64,000 nt of DNA from NCBI RefSeq assembly GCF_020966755.1, contig NZ_JAJKFT010000010.1, positions 62,001-126,000 on the forward strand, read 5' to 3'. A program made the translations under genes and the position numbers. Shown here one piece after another: positions 25,778-34,098 of the stretch. Positions within the stretch are counted from its first letter, which is position 1. Each line of letters begins with the position of its first letter. This stretch comes from Blastopirellula sediminis. Its GTDB lineage: Bacteria; Planctomycetota; Planctomycetia; Pirellulales; Pirellulaceae. The notes below the pieces were generated by a model that searched no databases, had not been told where the DNA came from, and saw only the letters and a program-made list of their open reading frames with translations.

Positions 25778-26806
25778 CTAGTGATCGGCCGTCGACTCCA
25801 TGGCGCCGGTGTCAAAATGAAGAGAGAGTTCTTCGAGAGAGAGGTCGGGCTGGAAGTGTTGGAACAGCTTACCGCCTAGAAATCCACCTCTATACTCTTG
25901 CTCTGGAGGCAAGACCGACACAGCGACATCTTGCAGTAGTGCAGGCCCCACGCGGAGAGCCGCGATTCGCCCCCGGCGAACCCGCACTTTCTGCTTTTCC
26001 AGCACAACCTCAACCCCTTCTTCTGGCGTGTACTGGACGCCAGCACTTTGGGCCATATTGGCGGTCAGAATGATTTCTTCCCCTTGGGGATTCCAGGTAA
26101 ATATTTGTGGATTGTCCTGATCCAAAACGGCGGCAACCCGTGGCTGACCGTTCTGCAGGAAAATTGGGAGACGCTCATGATTGGCCAAACGCTCGAAGCG
26201 AGCGAGCCGGCCGAGTCGTCGTGACAGTGGCTCAAGCGGGCCGATTACCCCCTGCTCTTCCTCGGGGAGTTGGCCGCGAATCTCCGCGTACTGCTGATCT
26301 AGATTCACCATATCTTCGCGCAACTGGACCGTGCGCGTCGTCAGGGTCGCCAACAATTGCGCCTGTTGCATCAACAATTCGCGGACATTTGGCAGCGCCG
26401 CCAACTTGGCTGGCTCGACGGCGTCGCCGCCGCTGGTCGCCATTTTGCGGAGTCGCTCGATCTCCTGGGCCAGTTCCTTCTCTTGATCGCTGCCGACGGC
26501 ATGCTCTTTCAGATGCTTCGCCAAGCGATCGATCCCGGCGAGAGTCGCCTGCTTTTGCTTCCATTGGCGAGCGTTGTCGTCCTTCGCCAAGGTCACTTGC
26601 CGCTGCACAAAGCTGAGTTGTTGTTCCAGCGAATCGAGCTGCCGCAGCTCCGGCCCGAGATTGGTCTCGGACTGCAAGATCCAGCGTCGTCCGTATTTCA
26701 CCAACCCGTGCTGCTCGAATAAAGCGTCCGACTCCTCTTGCGCCAGCAAGGGAATGACGGAAAAAAGCAACATGGCCAGGGCCAGGTAGTGTGCGAATCG
26801 CGGCAA
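25778..26806 (-). CDS. Secreted retropepsin-like protein lacking the catalytic Asp
   Basis: About 342 residues from a TTG at 26806, chosen because it starts a signal peptide (LPRFAHYLALAMLLFSVIPLLAQ) and has AGGA just upstream; the frame stays open to 27004. Residues 50-185 are a predicted coiled coil. Residues 222-331 resemble the bacterial retropepsin-like fold: ALRVGPALLQDVAVSVLP and GGFLGGKLFQHFQPDLSLEELSLHF fit its second half. At the place of the D-T/S-G triad stands NPQGEEIIL, so the catalytic Asp is missing and an inactive or binding role is likely. A DTGA string occurs only at the extreme C terminus. Confidence 0.65.
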   Translation of the reverse strand: MPRFAHYLALAMLLFSVIPLLAQEESDALFEQHGLVKYGRRWILQSETNLGPELRQLDSLEQQLSFVQRQVTLAKDDNARQWKQKQATLAGIDRLAKHLKEHAVGSDQEKELAQEIERLRKMATSGGDAVEPAKLAALPNVRELLMQQAQLLATLTTRTVQLREDMVNLDQQYAEIRGQLPEEEQGVIGPLEPLSRRLGRLARFERLANHERLPIFLQNGQPRVAAVLDQDNPQIFTWNPQGEEIILTANMAQSAGVQYTPEEGVEVVLEKQKVRVRRGRIAALRVGPALLQDVAVSVLPPEQEYRGGFLGGKLFQHFQPDLSLEELSLHFDTGAMESTADH

Positions 26807-27214
26807 CGAGCTGTCCTGAATGGACTGGTTTTGGATGAGAGCCTTCCATGATGCCGTAGTCAGGCAAAAAACGCAAATACTCAGACAGTTGTTTACATGA
26901 TGATCGGACGCAACGTGGTTGCCTTTTGACGACGCTAGCGAAACCGATGTGTGGCGAATGTGCATCATTGCCACGCGAGCGTTCTGAAGTAGCGAAAATC
27001 GCAAGTCTCAATACTCCAAACACTTACAGACCGGCGAGGCTCTTTTTCGAGTTTTGGCCCGACGCGTGCAATGGATTGGTTTCGTCGCCTGATCTTGCTC
27101 CCCTTCCCTCCCCAGGCAAGCTGCGGTCGGTCGCGAGAGCCCTTGTCCCCTCGGGCTCTCGCGACCTCTTTTTTCCTGCCATCCAACGACGCCTGAGCTG
27201 AAGAACAACCCACG
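26807..27214. other. Divergent spacer with an internal hairpin
   Basis: About 400 bp between the retropepsin-like gene (leftward) and the gene at 27215 (rightward). No gene is convincing. The one clear signal is the terminator-like hairpin at 27130-27174, which points rightward although no rightward gene precedes it. Confidence 0.5.
27130..27174 (+). terminator. Orphan intrinsic terminator or attenuator
   Basis: GTCGCGAGAGCCC and GGGCTCTCGCGAC form a perfect 13-bp stem with a loop of about 10 nt, followed by CTCTTTTTT. It lies about 40 bp before the ATG of the next gene in a divergent region. That fits a leader attenuator or the end of a small RNA. Confidence 0.8.
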
Positions 27215-28078
27215 ATGCACTCACGAGATCAAGTTCAATTGGCTGCCCTGCTGGCCACGCACGCTCCGATCCAAATCCGCACCATGCAGCAGATTTCGGC
27301 CAAGGGGCTGGAGCAATACTGGACCCACTCCAAGGCGCGACTCGATCGCTGGGGCCGGCTGCTCAAAGACCACTCCGAAAACATCAAAGAGGCCCCCACG
27401 GCTGAACTTCCGCGGCATTGGAATTCGATTCGGCCGATCCTCGAAGAAATCCTGATCAGTGACGTTCTGACCCGCATTTGGACCTCCCTCTGCATCGCCT
27501 TCGATCGTATCCACCGGAGCGACTCGGCCGAAGCGACCGTTCGCAGCGTTTTCATTGGGCATTTGGAGGCCCGCAATCGGGCGTTGAACCTGATGGTTTA
27601 CGGCCGCGGTCTCGACGCCGACATGGCGGTCAAACTCAATCGTCTTCGCCGCCGGACCGAACGTTGGACCGACATGCTGCTTGGCTATGTGGCGGTCGCC
27701 ACCGACGTCCGCAACATGGGCTTCGATAACGAACGCGTGCAGGAGTTCAGCCGCGACATTCGCGAGCAAGCTCGCGACGGTTCGCACAGCGCCGGCTGGC
27801 CGCTCCTTCTTTCCTCCGCACTCGACGCGTTCCGCACCAGCACGATCGATACGCCGGCTCACCCCCATCTCAACAAGCAGATCACCGCGGCGATCATGTC
27901 CTGCTTCGGGCCGGAGCTATTTGATTCAACCGGCGTAATCCGCCCCTTGTGGGAACTGCGGATCTCCAACTACGCCGACGACACGCAGACGATGGTCGAA
28001 CAACTCCTGTCGCTGGAATCGCCCGATGCGAGCCTGCCGACCCACTTGGGTCCCGACACCCCCACCCCCCGCTTCTAG
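27215..28078 (+). CDS. Unknown protein, mostly helical
   Basis: A 287-residue protein that I do not recognise. It has no signal peptide or membrane segment. Most of it looks alpha-helical with many Arg, Trp and Leu residues (for example KGLEQYWTHSKARLDRWGRLL and KLNRLRRRTERWTDMLLGY). The C-terminal 20 residues are Pro-rich and probably disordered. Codon use and GC content match the neighbours, so it looks like a genuine chromosomal gene. The upstream hairpin at 27130-27174 may control it. Confidence 0.7.
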   Translation: MHSRDQVQLAALLATHAPIQIRTMQQISAKGLEQYWTHSKARLDRWGRLLKDHSENIKEAPTAELPRHWNSIRPILEEILISDVLTRIWTSLCIAFDRIHRSDSAEATVRSVFIGHLEARNRALNLMVYGRGLDADMAVKLNRLRRRTERWTDMLLGYVAVATDVRNMGFDNERVQEFSRDIREQARDGSHSAGWPLLLSSALDAFRTSTIDTPAHPHLNKQITAAIMSCFGPELFDSTGVIRPLWELRISNYADDTQTMVEQLLSLESPDASLPTHLGPDTPTPRF

Positions 28079-28232
28079 CGGGAGTCAGAGCAACGGCCGC
28101 ACGAAAATCGGCAACAGAAGTATCTTAGGGCGGGATGTCAGTGTAAAATTCGGGTCTGGGTTGTGATTTCTTACGCCCAGTCTTTTACTGTCGATTCCCC
28201 CGCTATCCCGCCCTTCATCTGGAGCATCCGTC

Positions 28233-30500
28233 GTGCGCCGACTGCTTCCCGTTTTGTTGTTGCTCGCTTTCACTGCGCCGCTGTTTGGTCAATCGGTTCT
28301 CGTTGAGGCCGAAAGCTTCGACCAACCCGGCGGTTGGAAACTCGATACGCAGTTCATCCGCGAGATGGGTTCTCCCTATCTCTTGGCTCACGGACTTGGC
28401 GCCCCGGTCGCCGACGCGACCACCAAGGTCACCTTCCCCGAACCAGGCGAATACAAGGTCTTCGTCCGCACGAAGGATTGGGTCGCTCGCTGGAACGCCC
28501 CAGGGACCCCGGGCCGCTTCCAGTTACTCGTGGGCGACAAGCCGCTCGCCGAAACCTTCGGCACGAAAGGGGCCGAGTGGGCCTGGCAAGAAGGGGGCAG
28601 CGTGAAGGTCGACGGGAAAGAAGTCGAACTGAAGCTGCATGACCTGACCGGCTTCGACGGTCGCTGCGACGCGATCTACTTCGCCAAAGATGGCTCGACG
28701 CCTCCGAACGACGACAAGATTCTCTCGGCCTGGCGCCGCGGTAAGCTTGGTCTCGACGAAAAGCCGACCGAAAAGAGCGGCTACGATCTGATCGTGGTCG
28801 GCGGCGGTTACTCGGGCATGGGCGCCGCTCTCTCGGCGGCTCGCCTGGGCTGCAAAGTGGCGCTCATTCAAGATCGCCCGGTCCTCGGCGGTAACGGTTC
28901 GAGCGAAGTTCGCGTCTGGGCGATGGGGAACATTCGCCGCGGCAAGTACCCGCGGATCGGCGAAATCGTCGAAGAGTTTTCCGACCACGCGAAGAAGTCC
29001 CCCGGCACCTACGAAGAGTTTGAAGACGTGAAGAAAGAAGCGCTCGTTCGCGCCGAGAAGAACATCGACCTCTTCCTGAACCACCATGCCTTCAAGGTCG
29101 ACATGGATGGCGAAAAGAAGATCGCCGCGGTCCATGCGTTTGACACCCGCTCCAGCGAAGAAAAGCGGTTCACCGGCAAGTTGTTCGTCGACTGCACCGG
29201 TCACGGTACGCTCGGCTATCTGGCCGGCGCCGACTTCGAGATGGCCGAAAAAGGTCGCATGGGGATGAGCAACATGTGGGCTTGGGCCGAAGGGGATACG
29301 GAACAAAAGTTCCCGGAAACGCCCTGGGCGCTCGACCTGACGATGAAAGACTTCCCCTATCCGCGCGACCATCATGGTCAGTGGTTCTGGGAAAGCGGTT
29401 TCGACAAAGATCCGCTCGGCGACGCCGAAGGGATCCGCGACTGGAACCTGCGAGCCGTCTACGGCGCGTTCAATGCGATGAAGAACAAAGATGGCGCCGC
29501 CGATCACAAGTCGGCCTTTCTGACCTGGATGGCCTACGTCGGCGGTCCGCGCGAATCGCGTCTGCTCCGGGGCGACGTCGTCCTGAATCAAGACGACATC
29601 GTCAGCAAACGAGACTTTACCGACGGCTGCGTCCCCAGCACCTGGTCGATCGACCTCCACTATCCAAAGAAGCAATTCGCCGAAAAGTTCCCCGACAACC
29701 CGTTCATCTCGATCGCGGTGCATGACCAACGGGTCGATCGCAACTTCGGCTACCCGGTTCCGTACCGCTGCTTCTACTCGCGCAACATCGACAATCTCTT
29801 CATGGCCGGTCGCTGCATCAGCGTCGATCACGAAGCGCTCGGTACCGTTCGCGTGATGAAGACCTGCGGCATGATGGGAGAAGTGGTCGGCAAAGCGGCC
29901 AGTCTCTGCGCCACCTACAACTGCACGCCGCGTGAAGTTTACGAACGCTACTGGCCCGAAATGGACGAGTTGCTGAAGCTCCCCGGTAAGGCCCGTCGCG
30001 ACAACCTGGCGGATGAAATTGAAATCCCGGCGAACGTTCCGGCGCTCGCCGGTCCTTACGGTCCGCCGACCGGACTCGATCCGGCGAAGTTGGCCGGCAC
30101 CGTCGTCGACGACGCCGAAGCGGAACGGATCGGCAATTGGACCTCCGGCACTGGTCTGCCAGGTTACGTCGGCTACGGTTATCTCTACGCGGGCGCCAAC
30201 AGCGGCGGCGCCGTTCGCTTCGCGGTGGAAGCTCCCGAAGCTGGTCTGTACGACATTCGCTTCGCCTACCAGCCGCACGAAAACCGCGGCAAGACCGTGC
30301 CGATCGTCGTCGAAACGAAGAACGAACGGATCGAAAAGACGATCAATCAGCAAGCGACTCCGCCGATTGAAGGAGGCTTCATTTCGCTGGGCGAATTGAA
30401 ACTCGACAAAGGGGAAGTCGTCACCGTCGTCGTCGCGACCGCCGGAGCCGGCGGTAACGTCCATGCCGACGCGGTTCAAATCGTCCCTGTCAAAAAGTAA
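28233..30500 (+). CDS. Secreted FAD-dependent oxidoreductase with C-terminal binding domain
   Basis: A 755-residue protein from GTG 28233 (GGAG about 8 nt upstream). Residues 1-20 are a Sec signal peptide (MRRLLPVLLLLAFTAPLFGQ). Residues 22-155 are beta-rich and resemble a carbohydrate-binding module. The FAD domain starts near 184 with the dinucleotide motif VVGGGYSGMGAA and PVLGGNGSSEVRVW, of the FAD_oxidored type. The end (about 625-755) resembles the golvesin C-terminal domain (GLYDIRFAYQP, then NVHADAVQIVP). The substrate is unknown, perhaps a sugar. The next gene starts at the base after its stop, suggesting the membrane FMN/Fe-S protein is its redox partner (inference). Confidence 0.85.
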   Translation: MRRLLPVLLLLAFTAPLFGQSVLVEAESFDQPGGWKLDTQFIREMGSPYLLAHGLGAPVADATTKVTFPEPGEYKVFVRTKDWVARWNAPGTPGRFQLLVGDKPLAETFGTKGAEWAWQEGGSVKVDGKEVELKLHDLTGFDGRCDAIYFAKDGSTPPNDDKILSAWRRGKLGLDEKPTEKSGYDLIVVGGGYSGMGAALSAARLGCKVALIQDRPVLGGNGSSEVRVWAMGNIRRGKYPRIGEIVEEFSDHAKKSPGTYEEFEDVKKEALVRAEKNIDLFLNHHAFKVDMDGEKKIAAVHAFDTRSSEEKRFTGKLFVDCTGHGTLGYLAGADFEMAEKGRMGMSNMWAWAEGDTEQKFPETPWALDLTMKDFPYPRDHHGQWFWESGFDKDPLGDAEGIRDWNLRAVYGAFNAMKNKDGAADHKSAFLTWMAYVGGPRESRLLRGDVVLNQDDIVSKRDFTDGCVPSTWSIDLHYPKKQFAEKFPDNPFISIAVHDQRVDRNFGYPVPYRCFYSRNIDNLFMAGRCISVDHEALGTVRVMKTCGMMGEVVGKAASLCATYNCTPREVYERYWPEMDELLKLPGKARRDNLADEIEIPANVPALAGPYGPPTGLDPAKLAGTVVDDAEAERIGNWTSGTGLPGYVGYGYLYAGANSGGAVRFAVEAPEAGLYDIRFAYQPHENRGKTVPIVVETKNERIEKTINQQATPPIEGGFISLGELKLDKGEVVTVVVATAGAGGNVHADAVQIVPVKK

Positions 30501-32210
30501 ATGACGGAGCCGCAAACGCGCCGCCCGGCCTGGCGACCTTTCGTCCACGCCGGGCGAGTGCTGATTCTGGTCGCCATCGCGCTGATCATCCACTTGGCGG
30601 CGACCCTACATGCGCCGGTCGATGACGGCCCGAGTCCGACCGTCGACGTCGCCATTGTCCAAAAGCTGTTTCCGACCGCCGCCAAGATCGACGACAGCGG
30701 CGTCCTATTGGACGAAATGGGGCAATCGGTCGGTCGGGTGGTGCAAACTTCTCCGGCCGGCGACAAAGCGATCGGCTTTTCCGGCCCAACCAACGTCCTG
30801 ATCGGCTTTTCCCCGGAGGAAAAGATCGTCGGGCTCGAGATCCTATCGAGCCGCGACACCCGCGAGCATGTCCGCGAGATCGAGCGGCACGCAACGTTCC
30901 TGCATAGCCTGGATGGCTTGACGCGTGACGAAGTCCTCTCCAAGACCGACTTCGACGCCGTCTCTGGCGCAACGCTCACCAGCCTGGCGATGATCGAAGC
31001 GATCCAGCGGCGTCTCGGCGGGGTGCAAAAGTCGCTAAAGTTCCCCGATCTACCGGAGCTGAAAGTTGTCCGCAAGCTTTTCCCGGATGCGGAGACGCTG
31101 GAAGTCGATGTGGCTTACCCTGCCCTACTCCATGTGAAAGACGCTGCCGGAACTTCACTCGGCAAGTTGCTTCGTACGTCGCCGGCGGCCGACAACCTGG
31201 TCGGCTACCAAGGGCCGACCGACATGCTGGTCGGCCTCGACGCCGACGAAAAAGTGATCGGCTTGGCTCTTTCACGTAGTTACGACAACGAGCCTTACGT
31301 CGACTACGTCCGGACCGATGATTACTTCCTGGGTCTACTCAACGGTCAGTCGATCGCGGAGCTCTCTGCGATCGATAACGAAACGTTGCAGATCGAAGGG
31401 GTCTCCGGGGCGACCATGACCAGTCAAGCCGCGGCGACCGGCATCTATGAAGCAGTGGATGAACTGGTCCGCGCTCGCCAGGAAGAGGAATTCATCGAAG
31501 CGAAAGTTCCCTGGATCTATCGGCTTCCACTCCCCCAACTGCGCGAGCGCGACTACAAGACGATCGCCGTCGTCATCGTCGGCGTGTTGCTCGCCTTCAG
31601 TCCCTGGCGCGGTAATCCGTGGGCCCGCATTCCGTTTCAGATCTTGGTCTTCGTCTATCTCGGCTTCGCCAATGGGGACTTCGTCTCGCAGGCATTGCTC
31701 GTCGGCTGGGCGCAGAACGGCGTGCCGTGGAAATCGGCGTTTGGCCTGGTGCTGCTGGTCGGCGCGGCGCTGGCGCTGCCGATCTTCACGCGGACCAACG
31801 TTTATTGCAGCCACCTTTGTCCACACGGCGTGGTGCAGCAATGGACCAAGCGTCGCATCAAGTGGCAATGGAAACCGTCGAAGCAGTTGCTCCCCTGGCT
31901 GAAAGCGATTCCCAGCGTCTTGCTCGCTTGGGTCGTGTTGGTCGCGGCGGCTCGCTGGTCGTTTAGCCTGGTCGATATCGAACCGTTTGACGCCTACGTC
32001 TGGCACATCGCCGGCTGGGGAACGATCGCCGTCGCCGTGGTCGGGCTGATCGCCTCCCTCTTCACCCCGATGGCCTATTGCCGCTTCGGCTGTCCGACTG
32101 GCGCCCTGCTCGACTATGTTCGCTACAATGGAAAGAGCGAATTCTGGACGCGGCGCGATTGGGTCGCCGTCGGTCTGCTCGCTCTCGGCGCGGTGGCGCT
32201 GTTGTTCTAA
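30501..32210 (+). CDS. NosR-like membrane protein with two FMN-binding domains and Fe-S motifs
   Basis: A 569-residue protein. After an N-terminal helix (about 15-30) come two FMN-binding domains, each with the covalent-flavin motif SGATxTS (DAVSGATLTSLAM and EGVSGATMTSQAA). Five to six membrane helices follow (from about 350). These are interrupted by cysteine clusters NVYCSHLCPHGVVQQW and YCRFGCPTGALLDYV, which fit two Fe-S clusters as in NosR. The layout predicts transfer of electrons from the membrane to periplasmic flavins or the reverse. No nos genes are nearby; the neighbour is a secreted FAD oxidoreductase. Confidence 0.88.
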   Translation: MTEPQTRRPAWRPFVHAGRVLILVAIALIIHLAATLHAPVDDGPSPTVDVAIVQKLFPTAAKIDDSGVLLDEMGQSVGRVVQTSPAGDKAIGFSGPTNVLIGFSPEEKIVGLEILSSRDTREHVREIERHATFLHSLDGLTRDEVLSKTDFDAVSGATLTSLAMIEAIQRRLGGVQKSLKFPDLPELKVVRKLFPDAETLEVDVAYPALLHVKDAAGTSLGKLLRTSPAADNLVGYQGPTDMLVGLDADEKVIGLALSRSYDNEPYVDYVRTDDYFLGLLNGQSIAELSAIDNETLQIEGVSGATMTSQAAATGIYEAVDELVRARQEEEFIEAKVPWIYRLPLPQLRERDYKTIAVVIVGVLLAFSPWRGNPWARIPFQILVFVYLGFANGDFVSQALLVGWAQNGVPWKSAFGLVLLVGAALALPIFTRTNVYCSHLCPHGVVQQWTKRRIKWQWKPSKQLLPWLKAIPSVLLAWVVLVAAARWSFSLVDIEPFDAYVWHIAGWGTIAVAVVGLIASLFTPMAYCRFGCPTGALLDYVRYNGKSEFWTRRDWVAVGLLALGAVALLF

Positions 32211-32233
32211 ACCCGGCAATCAGGAGGGAGTCC

Positions 32234-32530
32234 GTGGCGCGCAAAGGAGGCGACTGGCCGCTGCATGCGATCTATCTCGGCGTGATCTTGCTGCTGGCCG
32301 GCATCACGCTGAAGTCGGTCGAGTCATTCACGCTCACGCCCACCGCGACCCGTCTGTTGTCGCGTCACGCCGGCCCCTCGACCGCCACCACCGAAGGGGC
32401 GATCCAAAGCATGATCGTCGAAAACACCGACCAGCGCCACATGATTCGCCCGCAGAGTTGGGTCGGGTGGTGCCTCCTGTCGGCCGGCGCAATCCTCGTT
32501 GCGCACGGCGTCATTCTGAAGGTGAAGTGA
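32234..32530 (+). CDS. Small two-helix membrane protein
   Basis: About 98 residues from GTG 32234, with an AGGAGGGAG ribosome site just upstream. Two hydrophobic helices (HAIYLGVILLLAGITL and WVGWCLLSAGAILVAHGVIL) flank a polar loop of about 50 residues. It follows the NosR-like gene by 23 bp and is probably cotranscribed; a subunit or assembly role is possible. No family is recognised. Confidence 0.7.
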   Translation: MARKGGDWPLHAIYLGVILLLAGITLKSVESFTLTPTATRLLSRHAGPSTATTEGAIQSMIVENTDQRHMIRPQSWVGWCLLSAGAILVAHGVILKVK

Positions 32531-32687
32531 GGCCTGATTCGGGTCCTGCGCAATGTGACGGTTTCTCCGCCGCAGATTCGGCTGCAGGGCCGCCTTTACG
32601 CGATTTTCATTCGCACGCGTCCAAGTTCTCCGCGAAAATCGCGAATAGCCGAGCAGAACAACGAGAGAAAACATCGGGGGAAGAACT

Positions 32688-32873
32688 ATGAATCTGCTAT
32701 CGCTATTGATGATCGGGGCGGGCTTTGTCGTCGAAGTACTGGGGGTGCTGTTCTGCGTCGTCAACTCCGGCGATGCAGGGATTAATATGCCCCTTTTGTT
32801 CGGCTTCTTGGCGATCGGCTCGCTGCTGACCGTTGGGGGCGTCTTTTGGCACATCTTGAGCAAGCGGCTGTAG
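32688..32873 (+). CDS. Small two-helix membrane protein
   Basis: A 61-residue protein with GGGGGAAG 8 nt before the ATG. It consists of two membrane helices (LLSLLMIGAGFVVEVLGVLFCVV and LLFGFLAIGSLLTVGGVFWHIL) joined by a short loop. No family is recognised. It stands between the NosR-like group and the PH-domain gene. Confidence 0.65.
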   Translation: MNLLSLLMIGAGFVVEVLGVLFCVVNSGDAGINMPLLFGFLAIGSLLTVGGVFWHILSKRL

Positions 32874-32978
32874 CCGCCCCGGCGGCGAATCTACTGGCCG
32901 ATTCCCACGGCAGTCTGATAAACTAGGCGGAGTGAGTCTCGAAGCTTCCGCCCCTTTTTCGTCCTAGAAAGATCGCCG

Positions 32979-33497
32979 ATGTCCCAGGCCATCGCCGGAG
33001 TCGCCCCCAGTGCGAAATCGGAGTCGACCGTCATGACCGTCTGGCCCTCCAATGGAGCGTCAAGACTCGGGCGTTTTTTCGGGCGCTTGTACGAAATCGA
33101 AACCGGCGTCGGCTTCCTTACCGTCGGCAACTTGCTCGCCCTGGCGACCAGTCCGATCGGCGCCGCGATTTATCTCTGGCATGCGGCGCCCGGCGTCGGC
33201 ACCCACTATCGTCTGACGAATCGCCGCGTGGTCATTGAGAAAGGGCTTGACGGCAAGCCCGATCGCTGGGTCGATCTCGATCGCTTCAACCGGATCGAAA
33301 TCGAAGTTCTGCCGGGCCAGGCCTGGTACCATGCCGGCGACATGATCTTCTATCTCGACGAAGTCGAGACTTTCCGCTTGAGCGGGGTTAGCCGTCCCGA
33401 GGCGTTTCGTGCTGCCTGTATGAAAGGTCAGCAGACTTACGTCGGCGTTCGCCAGGCGCTGCAGCGTGAAGCGCAGCTTGCCCGGGCTCGGAGTTAG
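32979..33497 (+). CDS. Bacterial PH-domain-like protein
   Basis: A 172-residue protein. It has a short hydrophobic segment near residues 55-65 and the typical bacterial PH (DUF304-like) pattern THYRLTNRRVVIEKG, DRWVDLDRFNRIEIE and AGDMIFYLDEVETFRLSGVSRPEAFR. Such domains are found in membrane-associated proteins of unknown function. It stands alone; a shared repeat element starts 5 bp after its stop. Confidence 0.7.
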   Translation: MSQAIAGVAPSAKSESTVMTVWPSNGASRLGRFFGRLYEIETGVGFLTVGNLLALATSPIGAAIYLWHAAPGVGTHYRLTNRRVVIEKGLDGKPDRWVDLDRFNRIEIEVLPGQAWYHAGDMIFYLDEVETFRLSGVSRPEAFRAACMKGQQTYVGVRQALQREAQLARARS

Positions 33498-33502
33498 TTT
33501 TA

Positions 33503-33566
33503 GGCGCCACGTTAGGGCGAAGACATGTTTCAAGCCGGCGAAGACGCCGCAAGAGCATGGCGCCAG
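33503..33566. repeat. GGCGCCA-bounded dispersed repeat, copy 1
   Basis: The reverse complement reads CTGGCGCCATGCTCTTGCGG then CGTCTTCGCCGG, a short gap and CATGTCTTCGCCC. The copy at 62810-62916 shares these blocks. It fills the gap between two convergent genes. Confidence 0.85.
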
Positions 33567-33576
33567 TTGTTCGTGT

Positions 33577-34059
33577 CTAAACCGGGACGATGCTGATCTC
33601 TAGCGACGGCAAGTCGACGATCGCGATCGTATGACGGCTGGCGCGGTAAAGAGCGCCCGGATTCAAGACGCGGGTTTGGCCGACGAGGTAGTTGGTCGCC
33701 TGATGCGTGTGACCATGGCAGACCAGATCGTACGCGCCGGAGTTGATCGTCGCGGCGAGTCGCGCTTCGTCATGACCATGCAGGAATGCGATCTTCCGCT
33801 CTCCCAGGCTCAATTGCCCAAACATTCCATGAAAAGTTTGCCCGGCGGTTTTGATCGCGGCCTGGAGTCCTGCGTGGTCGAAATCGACGTTTCCGACCAC
33901 GTAATGGGTCGGCCAGGGGGCGAAAAGATCGACGATCGCGTTGCTGCCGATGTCGCCGCAGTGGATCACCTGTTCGACCTCAAATGACTCCAACATTCGA
34001 ATCGCGGCCCGAGTGAACTCGACCTGACCGTGAGTATCGCTCACAATTCCTATTTGCAT
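33577..34059 (-). CDS. YfcE/MJ0936-type phosphodiesterase
   Basis: A 160-residue cytoplasmic metallophosphoesterase. The metal motifs are all present: IVSDTHGQ, IHCGDIG, VVGNVDFD, FLHGHDE and CHGHTHQ. Relatives cleave phosphodiesters and model substrates; the physiological substrate is unknown. Its 5' end lies within a few tens of bases of the divergent acyltransferase gene, so the two promoters must overlap. Confidence 0.9.
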   Translation of the reverse strand: MQIGIVSDTHGQVEFTRAAIRMLESFEVEQVIHCGDIGSNAIVDLFAPWPTHYVVGNVDFDHAGLQAAIKTAGQTFHGMFGQLSLGERKIAFLHGHDEARLAATINSGAYDLVCHGHTHQATNYLVGQTRVLNPGALYRASRHTIAIVDLPSLEISIVPV

Positions 34060-34098
34060 CTTCGGTTCCCTGTCCCTGATTCAAATTGGAACGCCGCG

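Noticed and set aside
26006-26038. The DTGA string at the C terminus of the retropepsin-like protein as an active site (position approximate).
   Set aside because: It lies after the last strand of the domain, not at the position of the catalytic loop, and the usual hydrophobic surroundings are missing.
28524-30593. A 689-codon minus-strand open frame opposite the FAD oxidoreductase.
   Set aside because: It is a shadow of a clear FAD-binding protein, with no family sequence and no suitable ribosome site.
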